In this document: one piece after another, positions 55,111 to 63,344 of the stretch
Layout of the letters: every line of letters begins with the position of its first letter
Position numbering within the stretch: the first letter of the stretch is position 1
Assembly (NCBI RefSeq): GCF_016865365.1
Contig: NZ_AP024469.1
Coordinates: forward strand, 797,001-861,000
Source of the DNA: Geobacter sp. SVR
Lineage (GTDB): Bacteria; Desulfobacterota; Desulfuromonadia; Geobacterales; Pseudopelobacteraceae
Reading direction: 5' to 3'
Length of the DNA: 64,000 nt
Made by a program: the position numbers and the translations under genes
Notes under the pieces: model-generated
What the model was told of the DNA's origin: nothing
The model's database searches: none
Seen by the model: the letters and a program-made list of their open reading frames with translations, nothing else

Positions 55111-55235
55111 GCTTAGATGCCAATAATTTCACATCCCGCCCATGGAGCAGCAGCGTAATGCAGCGGAATAAATGGCAGCGTGGCGTTTTCAACAGCACTT
55201 CTGCCACGTTTGCCTTACAAGTACCGCCCTAAATG

Positions 55236-56630
55236 CTATTCAGCAGACAACGCCTGCATGCGGATTATCCGTTCGTCGGCTGTTGTCAGTCCGCGGCGCA
55301 TGCTTTCTCTGATGTAGTCCATGCCGTTGTAGAAACATTTCAGCATTACCGACAGCAAAAAACGCCCCTTTGGGGTAATCACGGCATTTCTTCCCTTGCC
55401 CTCCACTGCGCCCAGGAGACGCAAGGCGTTATACTCCATAAAAGGCTTATGTGAAGGGCACCCCCGAAGACCGAACATCTCGACCATCATCCGGTACTGA
55501 TGTATGGCGTACTGACCGAAGGTAACGCTCTTTGTGGCGGAGGTCATACCCGCCGAAACCCTGTCGCCGTACTGTTTCAGCGAGAAAGAGTTGGCATAGA
55601 GCGTGCCGTTCAGAAAACTGAACGCCCCCGAACCAAGCCCCACATATTCCTCATGATCCACCACATATTCGTCGATGTTCGTACCCGTGCTGTGCGCGAA
55701 GGCCCATGACGTTCGCTGGACATAGGGCGAGCCCATCATCTGCGTGATAAGCCGGTAATGCGCCGCCTCGCTGTCGTATCCCGCCTTGCCGAACTTCCGC
55801 CCGAATGTATGCCCCGCAAAAGGTGCGTACATCAACGGATAGCAGGTCACCTGCCGGGGATTGAGCTTCCGCACCGTGGCAATATCCTCCGCAAGCTCGT
55901 TCGGTGTCTGCCCGGGAAAATTGAACATCATATCCACATTCACCACGGGGAAGAGCTTCAAGATCTCCTCGACCTTGGCATACTGCTCATCGCCGCTGCC
56001 GAATTTCAGTCTGCGGCCGATACGCTCCAGATATGTGTCGTTAAAGGTTTGTATTCCCACGGAAAGCCTGTTCACGCGTCCCACGGTATGCTCGAGGTTT
56101 TCAGGGTCGATGTGGTTGGGGTCCGTCTCAACGGACACCTCGTCGGCGCCGAAAAGCTCCTTTGCGAGATCGATGGTCTTTGCAAGCTCTTTGGGAATGA
56201 TGGTTGTGGTGCCGCCACCGAAACATACCGAGGTGAACCTGTAGCCCAGGTCCGCCGCCATGCGCATTTCACGTCGCAGAAGCTTGAAGTAGTTTACCGC
56301 GGTTTCCTCGTGGAATCTGAACCGGTGGAACGAACAGTAGGGACAAAGGGTTATGCAGAAGGGAATGTGCAGGTACAGCATGTACTGCCTGCCAACCAGA
56401 GGCTTCGGCAGCGACGTGATCGTGTAGTCATCGGAAAAGCGCAGGTAATGCTTCACCGCCCGTTTCATAACCTGCCGGACGAGCTTTGCCGAATAGTCCC
56501 ACTCGATGGAACCTGTATCTGCCGAAAGGTCAACATTCGGGGTACTGGGAGGATGCAGCAGAATCAGATCGTCCATGGTGAGGGCCGTTCTTGCCGTATC
56601 AGAGACAGGAAGGTTTTTATGCCGGATCAC
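55236..56630 (-). CDS. HemN-like coproporphyrinogen oxidase-family radical SAM protein
   Basis: The 464-residue protein has cluster cysteines C92, C96 and C99 in FCITLCPYCSF and the HemN-family motifs CFGGGTTT, VSVETDPNHIDPE, LSVGIQTFND and NVDMMFNFPGQT. The family includes HemN, HemW and heme-degrading ChuW/HutW types; the divergent C-terminal half does not allow a choice. The start is uncertain: GTG at 56630 or ATG at 56576. It lies between two copies of a repeat. Confidence 0.82.
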   Translation of the reverse strand: MIRHKNLPVSDTARTALTMDDLILLHPPSTPNVDLSADTGSIEWDYSAKLVRQVMKRAVKHYLRFSDDYTITSLPKPLVGRQYMLYLHIPFCITLCPYCSFHRFRFHEETAVNYFKLLRREMRMAADLGYRFTSVCFGGGTTTIIPKELAKTIDLAKELFGADEVSVETDPNHIDPENLEHTVGRVNRLSVGIQTFNDTYLERIGRRLKFGSGDEQYAKVEEILKLFPVVNVDMMFNFPGQTPNELAEDIATVRKLNPRQVTCYPLMYAPFAGHTFGRKFGKAGYDSEAAHYRLITQMMGSPYVQRTSWAFAHSTGTNIDEYVVDHEEYVGLGSGAFSFLNGTLYANSFSLKQYGDRVSAGMTSATKSVTFGQYAIHQYRMMVEMFGLRGCPSHKPFMEYNALRLLGAVEGKGRNAVITPKGRFLLSVMLKCFYNGMDYIRESMRRGLTTADERIIRMQALSAE

Positions 56631-56807
56631 TATAGCACCGGATTATCCAAACACAACTAAAAAGCTTTCACGTTGTTTGCGGATATGATTGTGATGCTCT
56701 GTTGCTTCCATTCAGGCGGCGGGAGCCTGACCCACGCCGCGTTGGAAGATGGCGTCAGAGGCTTCAGGGGTGACGTGATGGTGCCGGGACCCGGCCGCAG
56801 AAAAAGG

Positions 56808-57107
56808 GAGTGCCGCCGGCCTGGTGACCGAGGAACCGGGCCGGCTCGGACGGGTCTGAACACTGGTCCAACCCTGTCGCGGCGATTCCTTACTGGAGCT
56901 TACGGAGATGAAGGCTCTGATCGTGGTGTGGGGCACCATGGGTGCCAACGACAATCTGCGGCCTCGGTTTCTGATGCTTCTCAAGGATATCGCATCCACG
57001 AGGCGACCGGGGCGAGGCGTGCCCTGCGGGGAATCTGCCTTTGGGGCAGCTCTGACGGCCGCCCTGGGGGGATGATATTCAATTTCTCAGAGCCGGTAGA
57101 ATGCGGT
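56808..57107 (+). pseudogene. decayed, internally deleted copy of the amidotransferase gene
   Basis: The DNA resembles the amidotransferase at 54286. From 56908 it reads MKALIVVWGTMGANDNLRPRF against EALIVMGGAMGANDDLRHPF in the intact gene. After a frame change it shows RGICLWG for GICLGG. The similarity then jumps from the middle of the gene straight to the last codons (ATGATATTCAATTTC...), so about 125 codons are missing. Upstream bases from 56808 also align weakly to the intact 5' end. No functional product is expected. Confidence 0.7.
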
Positions 57108-57233
57108 GAAGTTTCGGGTTCTGCAAGGTGGCAAAGAGTCCCGCGGAGGCGTAGCGCCCGAGGGGCAGCAGCGCTACGTCTCACAAGAAGACTCAGCAGG
57201 CCAACGCCGCCAGGTTCCGGAAAATCGCCGCCC
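57072..57233 (+). repeat. repeat copy B, after the amidotransferase relic
   Basis: It aligns to 54934-55110 with small gaps and ends one base before the sppA stop codon. With the HemN-like gene in between, the two copies form a direct repeat about 2.1 kb apart. Confidence 0.7.
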
Positions 57234-57234
57234 T

Positions 57235-58200
57235 CTACGGCCGCCACAGATACATGAAGCGGCTGTTCGAGAGCAGGTCCACGCCGCCGCCGAAGACCTC
57301 GGCCAACCCTTCCTTCGCCTCGGAGCCGGCATAAATGCTCCCCTTGTAGTTGCCGGGACGGTAGTAGCTGACCACCCGAGCGTCCTGGTCGCCAATCGTT
57401 GTCTTCAGGTCGGCGATCACGTCGTCCAGGTAGCCGGTCCGGTCGATCAGCCGCGCCTCCAGCGCCTGCCGGGCAGTGTAGATGCGGCCATCCGCCAGCT
57501 TGACCAGTTCATCCCGCGACAGTTTGTTGCCGGGGCGCGCCATGATCACCTCCAGGAAGCGCCCGTAAAGCTGATCGATGATCTCCTGCCCCAGTCTGAC
57601 CTCTTCGGGGGTGGCCCGGCGGAAAGGGGACATGATATCCTTCTTGTCGCCCGATTTGACCGTTTGCTCCTCGATCCCGATCTTGCCCATCAGTCCCTCG
57701 ACGTTGAACTTCATCATGATCACGCCGATGCTGCCGACTATGGCAGTGGGGTGGGCAACAATTTCGTCGGCCGCGGCAGCGATGTAGTATCCCCCGGAAG
57801 CACCGGTGCTCATGATGCAGGCCTTGACCGGCAGATGGGTCCGTTGCCTGAAGACGCCGATATCGTGATGGATGATGTCGCTGGCAGTCACCGTGCCGCC
57901 GGGAGAGTTGATCCGCAGGATCACTCCCGCCAGATCCTTATCCTGTTCCGCCTTCTGGAGCGATTCCCGGATCATCGACACCATCGAAGGGGTCGCCCGC
58001 CCCAGCAGTCCGCCCGATTTTTCCAGTTCCGAGATCGTGCCGCTGATATCCAGCATCAGGATCTTTTTGCGCCCTTTTCCTTCCAGGACCTGTTCTTCCA
58101 ACGGCTGGGGGGGCGGGACCAGCGGCACGTTCACGAAGGCGCAACCTGCCAGCGACGTTGCCAGCACCATCCAGACGATTGCGGATACGGCCTTTCTCAT
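57235..58200 (-). CDS. sppA: signal peptide peptidase SppA (36 kDa type)
   Basis: The 321-residue serine protease has catalytic Ser135 in STGASGGYY and Lys187 in SGDKKDIMSP, the Ser/Lys dyad of the short SppA type. The N-terminus is a signal with lipobox LAGC (Cys20), predicting an outer- or inner-membrane lipoprotein instead of the usual membrane helix. It degrades cleaved signal peptides. The Nudix gene precedes it by 23 bp. Confidence 0.92.
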   Translation of the reverse strand: MRKAVSAIVWMVLATSLAGCAFVNVPLVPPPQPLEEQVLEGKGRKKILMLDISGTISELEKSGGLLGRATPSMVSMIRESLQKAEQDKDLAGVILRINSPGGTVTASDIIHHDIGVFRQRTHLPVKACIMSTGASGGYYIAAAADEIVAHPTAIVGSIGVIMMKFNVEGLMGKIGIEEQTVKSGDKKDIMSPFRRATPEEVRLGQEIIDQLYGRFLEVIMARPGNKLSRDELVKLADGRIYTARQALEARLIDRTGYLDDVIADLKTTIGDQDARVVSYYRPGNYKGSIYAGSEAKEGLAEVFGGGVDLLSNSRFMYLWRP

Positions 58201-58223
58201 AGCGACTCCTTTTTACAGTGTAA

Positions 58224-58688
58224 TCATGGAAAATCGGCGTGGTGGCAGGGCATACTCCCCGCGCATGACGGGGACAGGGAGCGCAGATACTCGGCAATGA
58301 TGGGCCCATCCGCTTCGGCCCAGTCCACGCTGTGCAGCGCTTGCGGGAGCAACCAGGCAATGGCGGCATGTTCGTGCAGGATCATTTCTCCGGCCGAGAT
58401 GGCGCAGATGAAGGGGTAGAGTGTGACGGTGAAATCGGGATAGCTGTGTGTCGTCGCTGTCAGCGGGGCCACGATTGCGACTTCGAGGCCCAGTTCCTCC
58501 CGTACTTCCCGCTCCAGGCATTCCTGTGGATTTTCGCCCGGATCGAGCTTGCCGCCGGGAAACTCCCACTTGAGCGGCATGCTCATCGTGGCGCTACGCT
58601 GGGCTGCCAGCACCAGTCCGTCGCGCTCGATGATGGCGCAGGCAACGTGGATATGCTTGTGGTGCGATTCGCTGGAAACGGTCTGCAT
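58224..58688 (-). CDS. MutT-family Nudix hydrolase
   Basis: The 154-residue protein has the complete Nudix box (GGKLDPGENPQECLEREVREELG, split here as GGKLDPGENP and REVREELG). WEFPGG upstream and the overall length match MutT/8-oxo-dGTP pyrophosphatase. The C-terminal tail is slightly longer than usual. It lies between the VKOR-DsbA gene (7 bp) and sppA. Confidence 0.88.
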   Translation of the reverse strand: MQTVSSESHHKHIHVACAIIERDGLVLAAQRSATMSMPLKWEFPGGKLDPGENPQECLEREVREELGLEVAIVAPLTATTHSYPDFTVTLYPFICAISAGEMILHEHAAIAWLLPQALHSVDWAEADGPIIAEYLRSLSPSCAGSMPCHHADFP

Positions 58689-58695
58689 GAGCCGG

Positions 58696-59724
58696 TTACT
58701 GTCCCACTTCGGCTATGGCCGCCTTGACGGACGAAAAGTTTATGTCGCGGTCTCCGACCAGCAGCTTGGTCTTCTTGGTGCGGGCATTGGTCACCACGGC
58801 CGTAGGGGTGGAGGTGACATTGTAGCCCCGGTACACCATCAGGTTGAACTGCATGCCATAGAGGGTGTCGGCGTTATTGAGCGGCTGCAGTTTTACGCCA
58901 AGCGGCGCAACTGCGGCCTGTACCTCTGCCTCGGAGGGGGCCTTTGTCCTCAGCGCCAAGTTGGCCAGGACTGCGCGCAGGCTGAGGTATTTGTCCTTTT
59001 CGTGGGCCAGGAACTGAACGTTATACGGTGTGAAATTGAGCGACTCCTTGTGGATCGGGAAATCAACAAAGCCTACCCTGACCGTTTTCGCCAGCTCCGG
59101 CACCATCTTTTCCATGGCCGGTTCGAGATTCCTGCAGGCCGGGCAGAACCAGTCGCTGACGAAATAGACCGTGGTCTGACTGGAGTTCTTGCCGAGGAAC
59201 AGGTTCAGCTCGGCGGCATCGGCCTGTTTTCCGACTCCCAGCATGGCTCCCCCCAGGCCCAGGGTGAAGCAGACAACGGCAATGAGACAGTAGACGACTT
59301 TCGATTTCATAGGCGCTCCTTGTTCGGTGTAGCTGCGGAACCGCTCCCAGGTAATGGCGCCGCAGTTCAGAAAGACAGCCGCGGCGATCCCCAGGCAGAT
59401 CGGACACCACTGCCCGATTTCATATTTCTGGATCCAGATGAAGTGCGTCTCCGCACCGGCAGAAGCAAACAGCAGCATGGCCGCCGACCAGGCACACCAC
59501 CGCCAGCGGCGCCGCAGGGCGATCGCTTCGGCCAGCACCGCGAAATAAGCGATGCCGAACCAGCCGAAATTCAGCCCGAAAATGCGATACTGGCCGGTAA
59601 GGCTGCACGCGTCGCAGATCTTGAGCAACGATACGACCGACAGCGCCAGTCCGGTCAGTGTGGCGAGCCAGATCAGCACAGTCGGCGCTTGGGGGGCATG
59701 AAGACGGTTCTGTTGTAGAGTCAT
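58696..59724 (-). CDS. vitamin K epoxide reductase-DsbA-like fusion
   Basis: The 342-residue protein joins a four-helix VKOR domain (about 15-125; C37/C40 in the loop and C107/C110 in WCPIC) to a DsbA-like thioredoxin domain (about 172-340; C194-PA-C197). A membrane segment (about 142-165) lies between. It should oxidise cysteines of exported proteins and pass electrons to quinone. Inside the gene, ATG at 59310 (residue 139) is preceded by AAGGAG six bases upstream and begins a signal-like sequence (MKSKVVYCLIAVV...), so a separate DsbA-like product is possible. Confidence 0.88.
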   Translation of the reverse strand: MTLQQNRLHAPQAPTVLIWLATLTGLALSVVSLLKICDACSLTGQYRIFGLNFGWFGIAYFAVLAEAIALRRRWRWCAWSAAMLLFASAGAETHFIWIQKYEIGQWCPICLGIAAAVFLNCGAITWERFRSYTEQGAPMKSKVVYCLIAVVCFTLGLGGAMLGVGKQADAAELNLFLGKNSSQTTVYFVSDWFCPACRNLEPAMEKMVPELAKTVRVGFVDFPIHKESLNFTPYNVQFLAHEKDKYLSLRAVLANLALRTKAPSEAEVQAAVAPLGVKLQPLNNADTLYGMQFNLMVYRGYNVTSTPTAVVTNARTKKTKLLVGDRDINFSSVKAAIAEVGQ

Positions 59725-59970
59725 CCGATTCTCACGGTGGGGCGGTTCCCGGGCTGCCTGTCGATGTGCAGCCTGTCAGACAGTATACCAGAAGTTGCCC
59801 CCGAAAATTCTAATAATAGCGTGTCTTCCTGTGCGAAAAAAGCAGAAATCCGTTGTGCCGTTTCCGCTCGCGGGAGTGTCCGAGAACATCGGGAGCAGTT
59901 GACCTGCCTGGCCCGCCGAAAGGAGTGGGCCGGGCTCCATGATGTAACGTAACGGGGGCAACTCCCGGCT

Positions 59971-61341
59971 CTATTTTTCCGGTGTGGAAATTCCGTATTT
60001 CTCCATCCGGTAGAGTAGCGTGTGCCGGGGGATACGCAGAAACCGCGCGGCTGCGGCCTGGTTCCAGTGATTGCGCTCCAGGGCCTGTACCACGGCCTCG
60101 CGCTCCAGTTGCTCAAGCGGATATCCGTCCTCCGGCAGATTGAGCACGCCGCCTGCGTCACCAGCCGGTGGCGCGGCCTGCGCGCCCTTGATCTTTTCCG
60201 GCAGGTCGTCCGTCATGATGGTGTCGTTGTTGCGCATGATCAGCAGGCGTTCCACCGTGTTTTCCAACTCGCGGACATTGCCGGGCCAGCCGTAGGTTGT
60301 CAAGAGCGCCAGGGCGGACTTGTCGAAGGCTACCTGTCCGGCGCCATGTTTCCCGCAGAAATACCTGAGCAGCAGCGGGATGTCGTCCCGACGATCCCTG
60401 AGCGGCGGCAGATGGATCGGGATCACGGCCAGGCGGTAGTAGAGGTCTTCGCGGAAGGCCCCGGAGGCCAGGGCCGTCTCCATGTCCAGGTTGGTGGCAG
60501 CCACCAGCCGTACATCGATCTTGTGCGCCTCCGCTCCTCCCACCGGTTCCACCACCCGTTCCTGCAAGGCACGCAGCAGCTTGGGCTGCAGTTCCACCGG
60601 CAAGTCCCCCACCTCGTCCAGAAAGAGCGTGCCGCCGTCGGCCATCTGGAATTTGCCGGTCTTGTCCCTGACCGCGCCGGTGAAGGCACCTTTGACATGG
60701 CCGAACAGCTCGCTCTCCAGCAGGTCCCGCGGTATGGCCGCGCAGTTGATGGCAACGAACGGTCCGGCGCTGCGGCTGCTGTGGGCGTGGAGCGAGCGGG
60801 CCACCAGTTCCTTGCCGGTGCCCGATTCACCGGTGATCAGCACCGAGGCGTCGCTGTCGGCCACTTTGCGCACCACCCGAAAGACCTTCTCCATGGCAGG
60901 GGAGGAGCCGACAATGGTGCGGAAGTCGCTTCTCTCCGTCAATTCACTTTTAAGCCGCTTGTTCTCTTCGGTCAGGCCGGTGAACTGCAGCGCCTTGGCC
61001 ACGGTCAGGCGCAACTCGTCACGGTTGAACGGTTTGGTGATGTAGTCGTAGGCCCCCAGTTTCATCGCCTCCACCGCCACGTCCACGGTGCCGAAGGCGG
61101 TGATGATGATCACCAGCGTTTCAGCAAAGCGCTCCTTGACGGCGGATAACACCTGCAGTCCACTCATGCCGGGCATCTTCATGTCGGTGATCACCAGCGC
61201 CGGCCGGAATTCTCCGCACAGGTACAGCCCCTCCTCACCGGAGGCGGCCGCCCGGACCTCGTAGCCCTCGGCCTGGAGGTTGTACTCCAGCACCCGCCTG
61301 AGCGAGGTGTCGTCGTCGATGATGAGGATCCTGGATTTCAT
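59971..61341 (-). CDS. NtrC-family sigma-54 response regulator
   Basis: The 456-residue protein has a receiver (ALVITDMKMPG), an AAA+ domain (Walker A GESGTGKE, GAFTGA loop, FLDEVGDLP) and a Fis-type helix-turn-helix (NQAAAARFLRIPRHTLLYRM). It should activate sigma-54 promoters on phosphorylation. The start at 61341 overlaps the kinase stop by 4 bp. Its targets are not evident in the window. Confidence 0.93.
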   Translation of the reverse strand: MKSRILIIDDDTSLRRVLEYNLQAEGYEVRAAASGEEGLYLCGEFRPALVITDMKMPGMSGLQVLSAVKERFAETLVIIITAFGTVDVAVEAMKLGAYDYITKPFNRDELRLTVAKALQFTGLTEENKRLKSELTERSDFRTIVGSSPAMEKVFRVVRKVADSDASVLITGESGTGKELVARSLHAHSSRSAGPFVAINCAAIPRDLLESELFGHVKGAFTGAVRDKTGKFQMADGGTLFLDEVGDLPVELQPKLLRALQERVVEPVGGAEAHKIDVRLVAATNLDMETALASGAFREDLYYRLAVIPIHLPPLRDRRDDIPLLLRYFCGKHGAGQVAFDKSALALLTTYGWPGNVRELENTVERLLIMRNNDTIMTDDLPEKIKGAQAAPPAGDAGGVLNLPEDGYPLEQLEREAVVQALERNHWNQAAAARFLRIPRHTLLYRMEKYGISTPEK

Positions 61342-62438
61342 GGCGTTTCCTCCCACACCGGCAGGCTGACCACCACCGTGGTGCCTCGCCCTGCCTCGCT
61401 TGCCACCTCCAGCGTGCCGCCGTGCCCCTCCACGATCTTTTTCGTGATCGCCAGCCCCAGACCGGTGCCGTCCGGTTTGGTGGTGAAGAAGGGCTCGAAG
61501 ATCCGTTCCCGTGCCTCGGGTGTTATGCCGGCGCCGCTGTCCCTGAAGCCGATCTCCCAGGCCGGTCCCGCCGGTTGGGCGCTGATCTCCACGCTGCCGC
61601 CGGGTGGGGTGGCCTGCAGGGCGTTGATGACGATGTTCAGGAAGGCCTGGCGCAGCTTTTCTCCGTCGCCCCTGACAGCCGCATCGGCGGGAACGGGCTG
61701 CAGATCGAGCCGGATGCCCCGCTCGCGGGCATCGGTGGCCACCAGGGCCGCAATGGTTTCCAGCTCCTCGCGCAGGGCGCAGCGCCGGATTTCTCCCGGC
61801 TGGGGCCGGGCCATGCGCAGAAAGTCCTCCACCACCCGGTTGAGCCGTTCGGTTTCCTTGATCTGGATCTCGATGAATTCGAACTTGGGGTTGCCCGGCT
61901 TGTAGTCGTCCCTGAGGATCTCGGCTGTGCCGCGGATCGAGCCGAGCGGGTTCCTGATCTCGTGGGCCAGCACCGCGGCCATTTCTCCCAGGGTAGAGAG
62001 CTTCTCAGCACGGCGCAGATGCTCTTCCACGGCAATGATCCGCTCCGATTGCCGCTGCAGGGTGCGATAGGACTCCTCCAGCCCCGCGGCGGTCCGCTCC
62101 AGTTCCCGGCTGCGCTCGCGCTCCCGCTGGGCCAGCCAGCCGGTCACGCCACCCACTATGTTGTACAGTACGATTTCGAGGTACTTCTCCATATCCACCG
62201 TCAGGAGTCCTCCCCACTGGAAGAGCACATGCGGTACATAGACCACGCTGACGAAGATCGAACAGGCCAGGCCGCCGCGAAACCCGAACCAGAAGGCGGC
62301 CAGTATGATCGGCAGGTAATAGAGCCGTTGAAAGATGTCGTGCAGGTAGTGCAGGTGCAGCGGGGTCAGGTAGTGCAGCAGGCTGATGGCGAGGATCGAG
62401 AGACCCAGAAGGGCGATGCGGATGATGGACGATTTCAT
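61338..62438 (-). CDS. membrane histidine kinase partner of the NtrC-like regulator
   Basis: The 366-residue protein has four predicted N-terminal membrane helices (about 5-110), a coiled linker, HisKA with AVLAHEIRNPLGSI and HATPase_c (FRDSGAGITPEARE, GTGLGLAITK). There is no PAS domain, so sensing is likely through the membrane helices. It overlaps the response regulator by 4 bp, forming a classic pair. ATG at 62438 was preferred over an upstream TTG. Confidence 0.92.
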   Translation of the reverse strand: MKSSIIRIALLGLSILAISLLHYLTPLHLHYLHDIFQRLYYLPIILAAFWFGFRGGLACSIFVSVVYVPHVLFQWGGLLTVDMEKYLEIVLYNIVGGVTGWLAQRERERSRELERTAAGLEESYRTLQRQSERIIAVEEHLRRAEKLSTLGEMAAVLAHEIRNPLGSIRGTAEILRDDYKPGNPKFEFIEIQIKETERLNRVVEDFLRMARPQPGEIRRCALREELETIAALVATDARERGIRLDLQPVPADAAVRGDGEKLRQAFLNIVINALQATPPGGSVEISAQPAGPAWEIGFRDSGAGITPEARERIFEPFFTTKPDGTGLGLAITKKIVEGHGGTLEVASEAGRGTTVVVSLPVWEETP

Positions 62439-62676
62439 GGGCCATTTATAACGCAATGGGATAAAGATTCAAACAGAAACTGAGAGGGACGGGGCTGCGG
62501 ACGTGAAAAATCCTTTAGGGCCAGAGAGGAGGTAGTGGTGGGATGGGGAAGGACAGGTGTCACACCCGGCACTATCTGACGGCGGAAGGCATGCCGGCTG
62601 TCGGCAGGGGGCTGCCGACGGTCGGCAGCCCCGATGGAATCGATAGACGGGATTGAAACCGCTCAGGCAGTTGATG

Positions 62677-63261
62677 TCACCCCCGCATGAGCCGGGATTC
62701 CACCACCTGCCAGTCCACGTTCCGGAAGAAGGCCTCGATGTAATCGGCCCGTTTCAGCTGATAGTCGAGCATGAAGGCGTGTTCGAAGACGTCCATCACC
62801 AGGAGGGGAATACAGCCGGCCGGGTGTCCCTTGTCATGTTCGTCTATCCAACAGTTGCCGAGCTTCCCGGTAACGTTGTCCTGGTACAGCACGGCCCAGC
62901 CGATGCCCCGCATGGCCCCCACACCTTTGAAGTCCTTCAGCCAGGCGTCGATGCTGCCGAACTCCGCGATCTTTTTCTGCGCAAGCTTGCCGCCGGTATC
63001 GACCGAACCGTTGCCCCCCAGGTTTTCGAAATAGAGTTCATGCAGACGCATGCCGTTGAACTCCCAGCCCAGGCGTCTCTTCAGCTCTGCAAACTCCGGG
63101 GTGGCGGCCTTGTCTTCCTTCAGTAGGGCGGTAAGGGCATCGCACAGCTTGTTCGTGTTGGTCACATAGCCCTGGTACAGGGTGAAGTGATTGTTCAGCA
63201 GCGCCTCGCTGAAGCCGGCCATGCCCTTCAACCGGCTGTAGTCCTTGGCCGAATAGCTCAT
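62677..63261 (-). CDS. sodB: iron/manganese superoxide dismutase
   Basis: The 194-residue enzyme has all four metal ligands: H25 (LLNNHFTLY), H74 (MRLHELYF), D157 and H161 (VMDVFEHAF). Metal preference cannot be fixed from sequence by eye. No signal peptide is present. AAGGAGG lies upstream of the ATG. A GC-rich inverted repeat (GTCGGCAG/CTGCCGAC near 62600-62620) lies about 60 bp after the stop without a T-run. Confidence 0.94.
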   Translation of the reverse strand: MSYSAKDYSRLKGMAGFSEALLNNHFTLYQGYVTNTNKLCDALTALLKEDKAATPEFAELKRRLGWEFNGMRLHELYFENLGGNGSVDTGGKLAQKKIAEFGSIDAWLKDFKGVGAMRGIGWAVLYQDNVTGKLGNCWIDEHDKGHPAGCIPLLVMDVFEHAFMLDYQLKRADYIEAFFRNVDWQVVESRLMRG

Positions 63262-63344
63262 GAAAATGCCTCCTTCGCGTCGAGTGAACTGATGATTAAA
63301 AGGCTATCACAGAGTATGCCGGTTGCAACCGGCGTCGGGCCCGC

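Noticed and set aside
62597-62632. GC-rich inverted repeat after sodB as an intrinsic terminator
   Set aside because: Stems are good (GTCGGCAG/CTGCCGAC), but no T-run follows on the minus strand.
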